A stretch of 64,000 nt of DNA, taken from positions 57,273-121,272 of the forward strand of contig PBOR01000042.1 in NCBI GenBank assembly GCA_002724395.1, read 5' to 3'. Below the pieces are notes generated by a model, which saw nothing but the letters and a program-made list of their open reading frames with translations, searched no databases and was not told the origin of the DNA. Below are positions 8,718 to 16,901 of this stretch, in pieces (the first letter of the stretch is position 1; each line of letters opens with the position of its first letter). This DNA is from Rhodospirillaceae bacterium (lineage in GTDB: Bacteria; Pseudomonadota; Alphaproteobacteria; UBA8366). The translations under genes and the position numbers were made by a program.

Positions 8718-9935
8718 ATGACGATCGGCGATATGGGTTTCTATAATATCGAAGATTTACGCCAAAAGGCGAAAAAGCGGCTGCCCAAAGGTGTATTCGA
8801 GTATATTGATCTCGGGGCAGAAGATTACATCGCTCTTCGTAATAACCGTACTGCTTATGAGGAGCTTAAGACAAAGAATCGCGTTCTCATTGATGTTTCA
8901 AAACGCTCGACCGAAACGCAAATTTTTAACAACAAGATTAAGATGCCCTATGGGATTTCGCCGACGGCGTCTGCAGGTCTCACTAATTATGGTGGGGAGA
9001 TAGACCTGGCTAGGGCCGCCCAGCGCATGGGCGTCGTGTGTACTGCGGCTACTAGTGCGCTAACGCCAATGGAAGAGATCTGGGATGCAGCCGGTGGCGA
9101 AAATCTTTGGTTTCAGCTATATATGTGGGTCGATAAAGAGCTTCGTATGAAGTTTGTAGAAAATATTCAAGCGGTCGGTTACAAGACGCTGATAGTCACG
9201 GTAGACGGGCCGGTCGGCGCCAATCGTGAGCATAATAACCGAAATGGCTACTCCATGCCGCTCCGCTATTCGCCGCAGCTCGTGAGTGGAATTCTAGCCA
9301 AGCCCGGCTGGTGTTTTCGGGTATTGCTCAAACAATATCTGAAACGGGGATCGTTTCAGAAGGAAAATTATCCTGAGGAGTTAAACAAAAAACTCACCCA
9401 GTTGGACCTGGCTTCAGGCACCAAGCAGATCAAGCCGGATATGCAATGTTGGGATGATATCAAACGCATCCAGGAAATATGGAAGGGCAATTTGTTGATC
9501 AAAGGACTGCAAAGCGCAGAGGATGCGGTATTGGCTGCCGAGATGGGGCTAGATGGTGTCGTGCTTTCTAACCACGGCGGACGATATGTTGATAATGCGC
9601 CATCACCCTTGCAGGTGACAGCGGAAACGCGCGCTGCGGTAGGTAAGGATTTTAGAATTATCATTGATAGTGGGCCGCGGCGAGGGTCAGATATTGTAAA
9701 GGCGCTTGCCTGTGGAGCCAATATGGTAATGTCAGGCCGACCAACTCTTTACGGTGTGGCTGCTGCTGGCGAGGCAGGCGCCTATCGTGCGCTTGAAATT
9801 TTCTATACCGAGATGGATCGCATAATGGCCCAGCTCGGTTTGAACTCGGTCGATGAAATCGGTCCGCAGATTTTTTGGAACCCACCCGATTGGGTGCCGC
9901 AACCGAAGCTTGGCCTCAAGGTTGCAGCAGAATAA
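8718..9935 (+). CDS. FMN-dependent alpha-hydroxyacid dehydrogenase/oxidase, paralogue 2 of 3
   Basis: 405 residues, starting 4 nt after paralogue 1. The full catalytic set is kept: Tyr29 (VFEYIDLGAED), Tyr135, Asp163 and Arg170 (TVDGPVGANRE), Lys262, His286 and Arg289 (SNHGGRYVD). Compared with paralogue 1, the region around residues 225-240 carries an extra insert (TQLDLASGTKQIKPDMQCWDD). This lies in the segment corresponding to the mobile loop 4 of the family, which shapes substrate and acceptor access, so the copies may differ in specificity. Tandem placement and strong similarity point to local duplication, but DNA divergence shows it is not recent. Confidence 0.93.
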   Translation: MTIGDMGFYNIEDLRQKAKKRLPKGVFEYIDLGAEDYIALRNNRTAYEELKTKNRVLIDVSKRSTETQIFNNKIKMPYGISPTASAGLTNYGGEIDLARAAQRMGVVCTAATSALTPMEEIWDAAGGENLWFQLYMWVDKELRMKFVENIQAVGYKTLIVTVDGPVGANREHNNRNGYSMPLRYSPQLVSGILAKPGWCFRVLLKQYLKRGSFQKENYPEELNKKLTQLDLASGTKQIKPDMQCWDDIKRIQEIWKGNLLIKGLQSAEDAVLAAEMGLDGVVLSNHGGRYVDNAPSPLQVTAETRAAVGKDFRIIIDSGPRRGSDIVKALACGANMVMSGRPTLYGVAAAGEAGAYRALEIFYTEMDRIMAQLGLNSVDEIGPQIFWNPPDWVPQPKLGLKVAAE

Positions 9936-9947
9936 GGAGGATTAGCA

Positions 9948-11156
9948 ATGCCGAAGGACACTTCGAAATTCTACAACATTGAGGATTTGCGACAGCAAGC
10001 GAAGAGGAACCTGCCGCATGGGATTTTCGACTTTATCAATGGCGGCGCAGAAGATGGGATTGCGGTTGAAACCAATCGTGCTGCTTATACTAATCTCAAA
10101 ATTAAGAATAGGGTGTTGATCGACGTCTCGAAGCGGAGCACCGAAACGGAAATTTTTGGCAAAAAGATAGCCATGCCTTACGGCATCTCGCCGACCGGCG
10201 CCGCGGGCTTGGTTTATTACGGTGGTGAAATCGGACTGGCTAAGGCAGCGGCAAAAATGGGCGTGCCGTGCACGGTGGCGACCAATGCGCTATTGCCGAT
10301 GGAAGAAATCGCCGAAGCGGCGGGGGGTAATCTTTGGTTCCAGCTCTATATGTGGGCGGATAAAGAGATGAGCATGAAATTTCTAGAGCGTGTAAAGGCG
10401 GCTGGTTTCGATACCCTTATCGTCACCGTCGACGGGCCGGTAGGTCCTAACCGTGAATACAATAAAAAAAATGGTTTTGCGACGCCGCTCAAATACACAC
10501 CGAAACTCCTAGCCCAACTGTTGGTCAAACCCAATTGGTGTTATCAGGTGCTGCTTAAGCAGTATGTCAATCGCGGCGAATTTAAGAAGGAGAACTATCC
10601 GGAAGAGCTCGAACGCAGTGTTTTGTCGGCCAAAGAGGAGATGTCGGTAGTCAAGACTGATAGCCAGTGCTGGGAGGATTTGCGCAAAATTCGGGATATG
10701 TGGAAAGGGAATCTGTTGATTAAAGGTCTGCAGAGTGCGGAAGATGCGGTGCTCGCCGCCGATGAAGGGCTCGAGGGTGTTGTACTATCGAATCACGGCG
10801 GTAGATATGTCGACTGCGCACCGGCCCCGTTGCAGGTGCTTGCCGAGACTAAGGCCGCGGTTGGTGACCGCCTCAAGGTTATAATTGATTCTGGTGCTCG
10901 CCGGGGTTCCGATCTTGTAAAAGCTATGGCACTAGGAGCGGACATGGTAATGTCCGGTCGACCGACGCTGTTCGGTGCTGCCGCAGCCTACGAGGCGGGG
11001 GCATATCGGGCACTCGAAATCTTTCATACCGAAATGGATCGGGTTATGGCTCAGTTGGGGCTAAATAGTATTGATGAGATTGGGCCGCAAATATTCTGGA
11101 ATCCGCCGGAGTGGGTGCCACAGCCGGCGCCACTTTTGAGGGCGGCGGCGGAGTAA
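9948..11156 (+). CDS. FMN-dependent alpha-hydroxyacid dehydrogenase/oxidase, paralogue 3 of 3, with Phe at the first substrate tyrosine
   Basis: 402 residues; AAGGAGG lies 6 nt before the ATG at 9948 and the previous stop is 12 nt upstream. Tyr134, Asp162, Arg169, Lys259, His283 and Arg286 are all present, so it should bind FMN and abstract the substrate hydrogen. The residue equivalent to Tyr24 of glycolate oxidase (Tyr29 in the two sister copies) is Phe29 in GIFDFINGGAED, read directly as TTT. That tyrosine contacts the substrate carboxylate, so this copy may have changed affinity or substrate. It shares the loop-4-region insert with paralogue 2. It is the closest neighbour of the aminotransferase gene. 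Confidence 0.93.
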   Translation: MPKDTSKFYNIEDLRQQAKRNLPHGIFDFINGGAEDGIAVETNRAAYTNLKIKNRVLIDVSKRSTETEIFGKKIAMPYGISPTGAAGLVYYGGEIGLAKAAAKMGVPCTVATNALLPMEEIAEAAGGNLWFQLYMWADKEMSMKFLERVKAAGFDTLIVTVDGPVGPNREYNKKNGFATPLKYTPKLLAQLLVKPNWCYQVLLKQYVNRGEFKKENYPEELERSVLSAKEEMSVVKTDSQCWEDLRKIRDMWKGNLLIKGLQSAEDAVLAADEGLEGVVLSNHGGRYVDCAPAPLQVLAETKAAVGDRLKVIIDSGARRGSDLVKAMALGADMVMSGRPTLFGAAAAYEAGAYRALEIFHTEMDRVMAQLGLNSIDEIGPQIFWNPPEWVPQPAPLLRAAAE

Positions 11157-11193
11157 GCTGCTGACGAGTGTCACTAACGATTTTTATTCGGCG

Positions 11194-12510
11194 TTGAAGG
11201 CGCGAAAGGCGGAGATCGAGGTTCGCCACGCGGAGCTCACGCAAGGCTCGGCCGAACGCTTCGCAGTGGCGAGAAAGGTGTTGCCTGGCGGCTACACGCG
11301 CGACGCAATCATCCGAGACCCTTATCCGATCTTTATTGAGCGTGGCGAGGGCTCCACGGTAACCGATGTTGATGGGCGCTTACTCGATGATTGGTGTTTG
11401 AACGCAACGTCACTTGCAATTGGCCATGCCGATCCGCGCGTCGTGAAGGTCGCCATCGAGCAGACTACACGCGGCAGCGCCTTCCACACGATGACTGGCG
11501 ACGAAACTGCCTTGGCCGAGCTCCTAATCGAACGAATTCCATCGGCTGAAATGGTGCGCTTTACTAATTCCGGTAGTGAGGCAGTGATGATCGCCATACG
11601 TATTGCGCGTGGTGTGACCGGCCGCAAGCTAATCGTTAAATTCGAAGGTAGCTATCACGGTACCTACGACGAAGTGCAATGGTCTGTTGGACCACCGCTG
11701 GATAAGTTCGGTCCAGCAGATGATCCCAATGTTGTTGCTGATGGCGGCGGTTTAACCGGCAGTGACGGTAGGGTCTCCGTATTGCCTTATAACGATGCTG
11801 CAGTGTTGGAGGCGTTCATGACCGCATACGGCGAAGGTGTTGCGGCTGTTATCGTCGAGCCGATGGCAAACCGGATGGGCTCGGTGGTACCGGCGGCTGA
11901 TTTCCTTCAAAAAGCGCGTAATAGCTGTTCGTCGGCGGGTGCATTATTGATCTTTGACGAGGTGATTGCCTATCGCCTTGGTTATGGTGGTGCGCAGACG
12001 GTCTTTGGTATTAAGCCGGATATTACCACTCTCGGTAAAAGCATAGGCGGTGGGTTTCCTATCGGTGGTATTGTTGGGCGAAAAGACATCATGATGATAA
12101 CCGAGCCGGGTCGGAAAGGTCGCGTCACCCATGCCGGGACATATAACGGCAATCCGGTTACTATGTCCGCGGGACGTGTGACGCAGGAAGTGCTGACGCT
12201 CAATGTCCATCGCGAAATTGATGCGATGGGTGAATACATCCGCAGTGAGCTCCGCCATTTGACCGAGGGTCTGCCCATCACTGTCAGCGGTGGCGGTCCG
12301 TTCTTTAAGTTGAATGCGAGCGGGCGTAAAATTTTCAATTATCGTGATACTGTAAGCTGCGACAAAGAATGGCAGCGGCTAGCTTCTTTGGCGCTATTAA
12401 ATCGAGATATAGTGATTTCAGGATCCTTGGCGGGGTGCACCGCGTTGACAACAACCGACAAGCAGGTATCGTCGTTGTTAGAGGGTATAAAAGAGATATT
12501 GAACGTCTAG
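11194..12510 (+). CDS. class III PLP-dependent aminotransferase, glutamate-1-semialdehyde aminomutase-like
   Basis: About 438 residues from TTG 11194. Fold-type I features: the phosphate-binding TNSGSEAVMIAIRIARG, GSYHGTYDEVQWSV, the Asp of LLIFDEVIAYRLGYGGAQ, and the PLP lysine in TTLGKSIGGGFPIGG. Coproporphyrin-type GSA aminomutases share this layout, but genomic context among keto-acid enzymes suggests an aminotransferase for an aldehyde or keto acid. No ATG or GTG is available: the frame is open upstream to 11155 and the sequence just before 11194 (TNDFYSAL) looks coding, so a CTG start at 11161 with GGAG at 11150-11153, coupled to the preceding stop, is an alternative. It overlaps the convergent dehydrogenase gene by 4 nt. 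Confidence 0.88.
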   Translation: MKARKAEIEVRHAELTQGSAERFAVARKVLPGGYTRDAIIRDPYPIFIERGEGSTVTDVDGRLLDDWCLNATSLAIGHADPRVVKVAIEQTTRGSAFHTMTGDETALAELLIERIPSAEMVRFTNSGSEAVMIAIRIARGVTGRKLIVKFEGSYHGTYDEVQWSVGPPLDKFGPADDPNVVADGGGLTGSDGRVSVLPYNDAAVLEAFMTAYGEGVAAVIVEPMANRMGSVVPAADFLQKARNSCSSAGALLIFDEVIAYRLGYGGAQTVFGIKPDITTLGKSIGGGFPIGGIVGRKDIMMITEPGRKGRVTHAGTYNGNPVTMSAGRVTQEVLTLNVHREIDAMGEYIRSELRHLTEGLPITVSGGGPFFKLNASGRKIFNYRDTVSCDKEWQRLASLALLNRDIVISGSLAGCTALTTTDKQVSSLLEGIKEILNV

Positions 12511-13478
12511 TACCCTCGTGCCGGATCGACGATATTCGCCAGCGTCTCTCCTTTGATCCAGCGTTCGAGATTGTTGCAAAAAAGGTCGGTTACGTCATCT
12601 TCCCAATTTACCATATCGCCGGCAGTGTGCGGCGTGATGACCACGTTCTCTAATGTCCAGAGCGGGCTCTCGGGAGGCAGTGGCTCGGTAGCAAAAACGT
12701 CGAGTACAGCACCGCCGAGACGGCCACTTTCGATTGCGGCTACCAAAGCGTTTTCCTCGACGATATGGCCGCGGCCGGTATTGATCAGACAGGCACCGGG
12801 TTTCATTGTCGCAATGACCTCCGCGTTAAATAGGCCGCGTGTTTCCTCGGTTAGCGGTAATACATTAAGTACAAAGTCCGCCTTGCCGAGAGCGTCGTGA
12901 AGCCGGTCGGTGCCGACCACCTCGTCTGCATGTTCGGATGGTTTGGGGTGGGTGCGAACGCCGATGACTTTGAGCCCAACGGCTTTAGCGAGCCGCCCAA
13001 CCTCTGCACCGATCCTCCCGAAACCGATCACGGCGAGTGTCGCACCAGCGGCAGAGACTAGTAGTTTCTTATCCCAGAGGCTTTTCGATTGATTACGCGC
13101 CATACGCGGGAAGCCGAGCCCGTGATTGAGGATTGCCCATAGAGTGTATTGTGCCATCACTTCAGCATGTATACCTGACGCATTGGTGATTATGACCTTG
13201 TTGGTGTCCCAAGGCGTCCAGTGATCCACTCCGGCGCCCGAAGCCTGAATCCATTTCACGCTATCACAGCAGAGGATGGCTTCGCGAGGAAAGGGTTCAC
13301 TCTTGCCGATCTTGAAGGCGAAAACTATTTCTGGTTTTTGCGCATCGAGTGCATCTGGTACTGCGTCATGACTATCAACGGTAACAAGTGGCAATTCCGG
13401 CATTCTGGTGAGAATTTGACGGGCAAGCGGCTCCGGTTCAGCCTGAAACAGAAGGGTCTTTGGCAAGGCCTTATTCAT
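12507..13478 (-). CDS. D-2-hydroxyacid dehydrogenase (NAD(P)-dependent)
   Basis: 323 residues. The Rossmann motif is AVIGFGRIGAEVGRLAKAVG, followed by LPLTEETRGLFN, the arginine region LINTGRGHIVEE, the E of FATEPLPPESPLW and the catalytic-histidine strand ITPHTAGDM. Such enzymes interconvert 2-keto acids and D-2-hydroxy acids; several glyoxylate/hydroxypyruvate reductases belong here. The gene converges with the aminotransferase and lies 31 nt downstream of the MFS carrier gene on the same strand, so it may be the last gene of the acid-sugar operon. Substrate unknown. Confidence 0.92.
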   Translation of the reverse strand: MNKALPKTLLFQAEPEPLARQILTRMPELPLVTVDSHDAVPDALDAQKPEIVFAFKIGKSEPFPREAILCCDSVKWIQASGAGVDHWTPWDTNKVIITNASGIHAEVMAQYTLWAILNHGLGFPRMARNQSKSLWDKKLLVSAAGATLAVIGFGRIGAEVGRLAKAVGLKVIGVRTHPKPSEHADEVVGTDRLHDALGKADFVLNVLPLTEETRGLFNAEVIATMKPGACLINTGRGHIVEENALVAAIESGRLGGAVLDVFATEPLPPESPLWTLENVVITPHTAGDMVNWEDDVTDLFCNNLERWIKGETLANIVDPARGY

Positions 13479-13509
13479 ATACTAGTTTATAGCATTAAGG
13501 ACGTTATTA

Positions 13510-14736
13510 TTATAGCCGGCGGTTTAGTGTGAGAATGAGCGCCAAACCTGCGGTTGCCATTGTTGCCAAGAAAGCAAAGAAATATCGGAATCCTTCGGCC
13601 CCAGCATGGGTGTCGAGAAACCAGCCCGCGATCAGGTGCGAGAAAATATCTGGTGTATAGGCGATCATAGAAACTAGTCCAATTGAAATGCCGGTCAACG
13701 CATGCGGGATCCGGCATTCTTCCATCAATGCGAAATATATACCGCGTAATGCGAACAGCATTACGGAGATTACTGCAACCTGTGCGAATAATAATTGGTA
13801 AGAGCTGGCTGACGATGGGACCGCCCAGAGCGAACCGTATAGCAACGCGAGAGTGGAAAAACCTATGGCGATGCCACGGTTGACGCCAATTCTGTCTGCG
13901 ATCAAGCCGGCGAAGATTGCAGCGATAGGGCGCAGCCAATCGCGGAATGTGCCAAGTTGGGCCCCGAAAAGTTTGCTTTCACCAAGGCCGCGTTCTGCGT
14001 ATGCCGGGAAGTAATAGGAACCAGTGAAAATCAGATAAGCAAAAAATATGATGCCGGCCATAAACCATACTTTCGGTGTCGTCAGGGCACGCCGCAGTAA
14101 GCCCTCGGCAGAACTTTTTGCTGTGCCTTGCATCGGGGTGTCCTCGGCGAGCAGAAACCAGACAATGATGCCACTCAGCAAAGGAGCGCCAGAATAAACC
14201 CATATCACAGCGACCAGCCCTGCGCGCGGATTTGCATCTCCGCCAGCGAAGGCGAAGGCAGTGGTTGCAACTGTCGCCATAACGGCAGCGGTGGCACCGC
14301 GCCCGCCCTCGAGTAGTCCGAAACTCGTACCTTGAGTTTCTGACGTGCCCCAGAGCCGCGTTGCCTTAAGTAGCGCGGCCCAAAAGGTGAGGATCGAGGT
14401 CACGCCCCAAAACGCGTGCAGCGCAAGCATTTGTGGATAGGTCGGTATCGCCAGCATCACAAGCCCTCCGGCACCGGTGGCTATAAGCGAGAAGGATAGT
14501 AAGCGACGCACGGATATCCGATCCGCGAGCCAGCCGCCGGGCAGGTAACAGGCAAGCGCCAAGAGGCCGAACATAGAGCTCAGAAAACCCAGCTCGAAAC
14601 TTGAAATGCGAAAGACTTCTTCCAGGGACGTTTGAAAGGTTTTTCGCATATAAGGCAAGAGGAAGATTGTTTCCCCCGCCAGCATAAGACTAGCCATGGT
14701 CAGCCAACGGTGAAGGTTAGATGTGTGGGAGAGCAT
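13510..14736 (-). CDS. MFS transporter
   Basis: 408 residues with about 12 hydrophobic segments. The loop after TM2 reads GGWLADRISVRRLLSFS, the usual MFS A-motif, and the repeat in the second half is AGLIADRIGVNRG. Overall it resembles organic-anion/sugar-acid carriers. It sits between the aldolase/kinase pair of the tetronate type and the D-2-hydroxyacid dehydrogenase, so uptake of a four-carbon sugar acid is a reasonable inference. A 171-nt gap with a dispersed-repeat-like hairpin separates it from the upstream otnC-like gene. Confidence 0.88.
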   Translation of the reverse strand: MLSHTSNLHRWLTMASLMLAGETIFLLPYMRKTFQTSLEEVFRISSFELGFLSSMFGLLALACYLPGGWLADRISVRRLLSFSLIATGAGGLVMLAIPTYPQMLALHAFWGVTSILTFWAALLKATRLWGTSETQGTSFGLLEGGRGATAAVMATVATTAFAFAGGDANPRAGLVAVIWVYSGAPLLSGIIVWFLLAEDTPMQGTAKSSAEGLLRRALTTPKVWFMAGIIFFAYLIFTGSYYFPAYAERGLGESKLFGAQLGTFRDWLRPIAAIFAGLIADRIGVNRGIAIGFSTLALLYGSLWAVPSSASSYQLLFAQVAVISVMLFALRGIYFALMEECRIPHALTGISIGLVSMIAYTPDIFSHLIAGWFLDTHAGAEGFRYFFAFLATMATAGLALILTLNRRL

Positions 14737-14860
14737 AGCTTTACCGTCTTAGGGCCGGAACTTCCGGTAGTGTGGGGGGCCAGATGAGTTCAAATGAAAG
14801 TGAAGGCGGGTAGAATGCCTTAATTAATTTTACATGCATTGAATGAACTTAAACAACATT

Positions 14861-14887
14861 CTGGATACCCGTCTTTGCGGAAATGAC
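14861..14887. repeat. single copy of a REP-like imperfect palindrome
   Basis: The 27-nt segment begins CTGGATACCCG and ends GCGGAAATGAC. It matches the general form of the small dispersed hairpin repeat (TGGAT-x-CCCG ... CGGG-x-ATGAC) found between genes in many proteobacteria. Here one arm has decayed. It lies in the otnC-MFS intergenic gap. Only one copy was noticed in the window. Confidence 0.4.
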
Positions 14888-14907
14888 TTTGATGCCTGGG
14901 CGCTGGC

Positions 14908-15543
14908 TCAATTAGCAAAATTTTTCTGCAGTGCCGCTACTTGTTCGTCGGTCAGGAATCTTGTTTTTACGTCTTTCAGCATCAGGAACAGCTTAGCGGT
15001 TTCCTCTAGTTCCTCTGTAGCATAAACCGCGTCTTCCAGTGATTTACCAGCGACGACAGGTCCGTGATTGGCGAGTAGTACCGCGTGATGGTCAGACGCC
15101 ATTTCCCGAACCGCTCGGGCAAGGTTTAAATCGCCGGGTGGAAAATAGGGCACCAGCGGTAGCGAACCGATTTTCATAACGTAATAGGCGGTGATTGGCG
15201 GCAGCACGTTCTTTGGGTTGATGTCGTGTAGGCAACTAACCGCAACCGAATGAGTCGAATGTAGGTGGACAACAGCGCCGGTCTGCGGCCGTTCCTCGTA
15301 CATTGCGATATGTAGAAAGGATTCCTTAGTCGGGGGGTCGCCGGAAATAAGATTTCCGTCATTGCCAAGTTTGGAGATTTTCGCCGGATTGAGGTTGCCC
15401 ATGGTGGAGCCGGTCGGCGTCATCAGCCAGCCATCCTCGATACGCGCGCTGATATTGCCCGATGAGCCGAATGTTAGGCCTCTGTCATACATAGATTTGG
15501 CTAGGCGTGTGATGTCGTCTCGCATTTTGGTTTCCTGGCTCAT
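14908..15543 (-). CDS. otnC: class II aldolase/adducin family protein, 3-oxo-tetronate 4-phosphate decarboxylase-like
   Basis: 211 residues, standard length. Class II aldolase signatures are FGSSGNISARIEDGWLMTPTG, the metal-binding VVHLHSTHSVAVSC, and HHAVLLANHGPVVAGKSLEDA. Its start codon abuts the stop of the OtnK-like kinase gene (TAAATG), matching the known OtnK-OtnC partnership in which a kinase makes 3-oxo-tetronate 4-phosphate and OtnC decarboxylates it to dihydroxyacetone phosphate. The pairing makes OtnC more likely than fuculose-phosphate or ribulose-phosphate aldolase, but the assignment rests on context. Confidence 0.86.
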   Translation of the reverse strand: MSQETKMRDDITRLAKSMYDRGLTFGSSGNISARIEDGWLMTPTGSTMGNLNPAKISKLGNDGNLISGDPPTKESFLHIAMYEERPQTGAVVHLHSTHSVAVSCLHDINPKNVLPPITAYYVMKIGSLPLVPYFPPGDLNLARAVREMASDHHAVLLANHGPVVAGKSLEDAVYATEELEETAKLFLMLKDVKTRFLTDEQVAALQKNFAN

Positions 15544-16821
15544 TTATGCGTCTCCTCTTTGGAGAATATCGAATGCGTTTTCAAAAAAATTATCTTCGCC
15601 AAAATTGCCCGATTTTAGGGCCAGAGCAATTTCAACTGCACCTATGGATTCCGTCCACGGAACACCAGGCGATATTTCCGTTCCAATACGAAGAGCTTCG
15701 ATATCAAGCGCCTTCACCACAGCGCCAGAGGTTTCGCCGCCTGCAGCGATCAATCGATCCACACCATTATTTACTAAAGAGTTGGCAATCGTTCCTAACA
15801 CGCGCTCAATCTTTTCTCCCACTTCCTTGCTGCCGTACTTGGCTTGAACTTTAGCAACCTTTTCAGGTTCGTCAGATGCATAAATCAATATGGGCCCGGT
15901 ATCGAGTAAGGGTACTGCCCAAGCAATAGCCTTCTTGGCGACCTCTTCGCCTTCCATTACCGCACTAGGGTTAATCTTGAAGGCCGGCCGGTTATTTTGC
16001 CATACGGTGACTTGTTTGCGGGTACGTATCGAGCAACTTCCCGCTAGGATGGCTTGGTGGCCTTTTTGATTGGGTAACCGGGCAGCTACAGTGTCTTTTA
16101 GTAAACCGCCAATACGATAGTTTTCTGGCAAGCCAAGAGCGACTCCGGAGCCGCCGGTTATGAGTTTTAGGTCCGCGGAAGCGGCCCCGATTGTCATCAG
16201 GTCTGGATCGCCAATAGCGTCTACGATAGCATAGCGCACGCCGGCTTGGTGAAGGTCATCATATGCAGCCCGCACAGCTTTCTCTCCGTTTATGACACTA
16301 GCGTATTCAATCAGTCCGACTTTTTGCGATGTTTGACGTCCCAAAACTCGCACCAAATTAGAATCGGTCATCGGCGTGAGAGGATGATTACGCATACCGG
16401 AATCTGATAAAAGCTCATCTCCGACGAAGAGATGGCCCTTATAGATGGTCCGTCCATTGGTAGGAAATGCGGGGCAGACAATAGTGAAGTCCTCGCCTAA
16501 GGATTCCATAAGTGCATCTGTAACGGGACCGATATTACCACTATCGGTAGAGTCGAAGGTGGAGCAATACTTGAAAAAGAATTGCTGCGCACTGTGGTCC
16601 TGTAGCCAGGCCAGCGCCGCCAGTGATTGGTCGATGGCCTCTTTGGCTGGAATGGTCCGAGATTTGAGTGCAATCACTACGGCTTGCGCATCGCCAAGAT
16701 CGATGTTGACCTTTGGCACGCCGATCAGCTGAATCGTGGGCATGCCTTGTTTTACGAGTGTATTCGCCAAATCGGTGGCGCCGGTAAAGTCGTCTGCAAT
16801 ACATCCCAGTATAATGGTCAT
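15544..16821 (-). CDS. otnK: four-carbon acid sugar kinase family protein (3-oxo-tetronate kinase-like)
   Basis: 425 residues, typical of the DUF1537 kinases. The N-terminal substrate domain carries GCIADDFTGATDLANTLV and ALKSRTIPAKEA, then FKYCSTFDSTDSGNIGPVTD and CPAFPTNGRTIYKG. The C-terminal nucleotide-binding domain has LIAAGGETSGAVVKAL and the terminal GIEI-like element as SIGAVEIALALKSGNFG. The enzyme phosphorylates C4 acid sugars such as 3-oxo-tetronate with ATP. AAGGATCC precedes the ATG at 16821. An upstream tetronate dehydrogenase (LtnD/DenD type) and an OtnI isomerase are not in the immediate neighbourhood, so the source of the oxo acid is open. Confidence 0.9.
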   Translation of the reverse strand: MTIILGCIADDFTGATDLANTLVKQGMPTIQLIGVPKVNIDLGDAQAVVIALKSRTIPAKEAIDQSLAALAWLQDHSAQQFFFKYCSTFDSTDSGNIGPVTDALMESLGEDFTIVCPAFPTNGRTIYKGHLFVGDELLSDSGMRNHPLTPMTDSNLVRVLGRQTSQKVGLIEYASVINGEKAVRAAYDDLHQAGVRYAIVDAIGDPDLMTIGAASADLKLITGGSGVALGLPENYRIGGLLKDTVAARLPNQKGHQAILAGSCSIRTRKQVTVWQNNRPAFKINPSAVMEGEEVAKKAIAWAVPLLDTGPILIYASDEPEKVAKVQAKYGSKEVGEKIERVLGTIANSLVNNGVDRLIAAGGETSGAVVKALDIEALRIGTEISPGVPWTESIGAVEIALALKSGNFGEDNFFENAFDILQRGDA

Positions 16822-16901
16822 GAGGATCCTTCGATTTACAGCGTCTTTTGACGGTGTGGATTAACATGTAATGGCAAATAGCGCGAGTAAGAGTGAAGAA
16901 T

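Noticed and set aside
13487-13939. 150-codon open frame on the minus strand
   Set aside because: It is a shadow frame inside the MFS gene, without any family motif.
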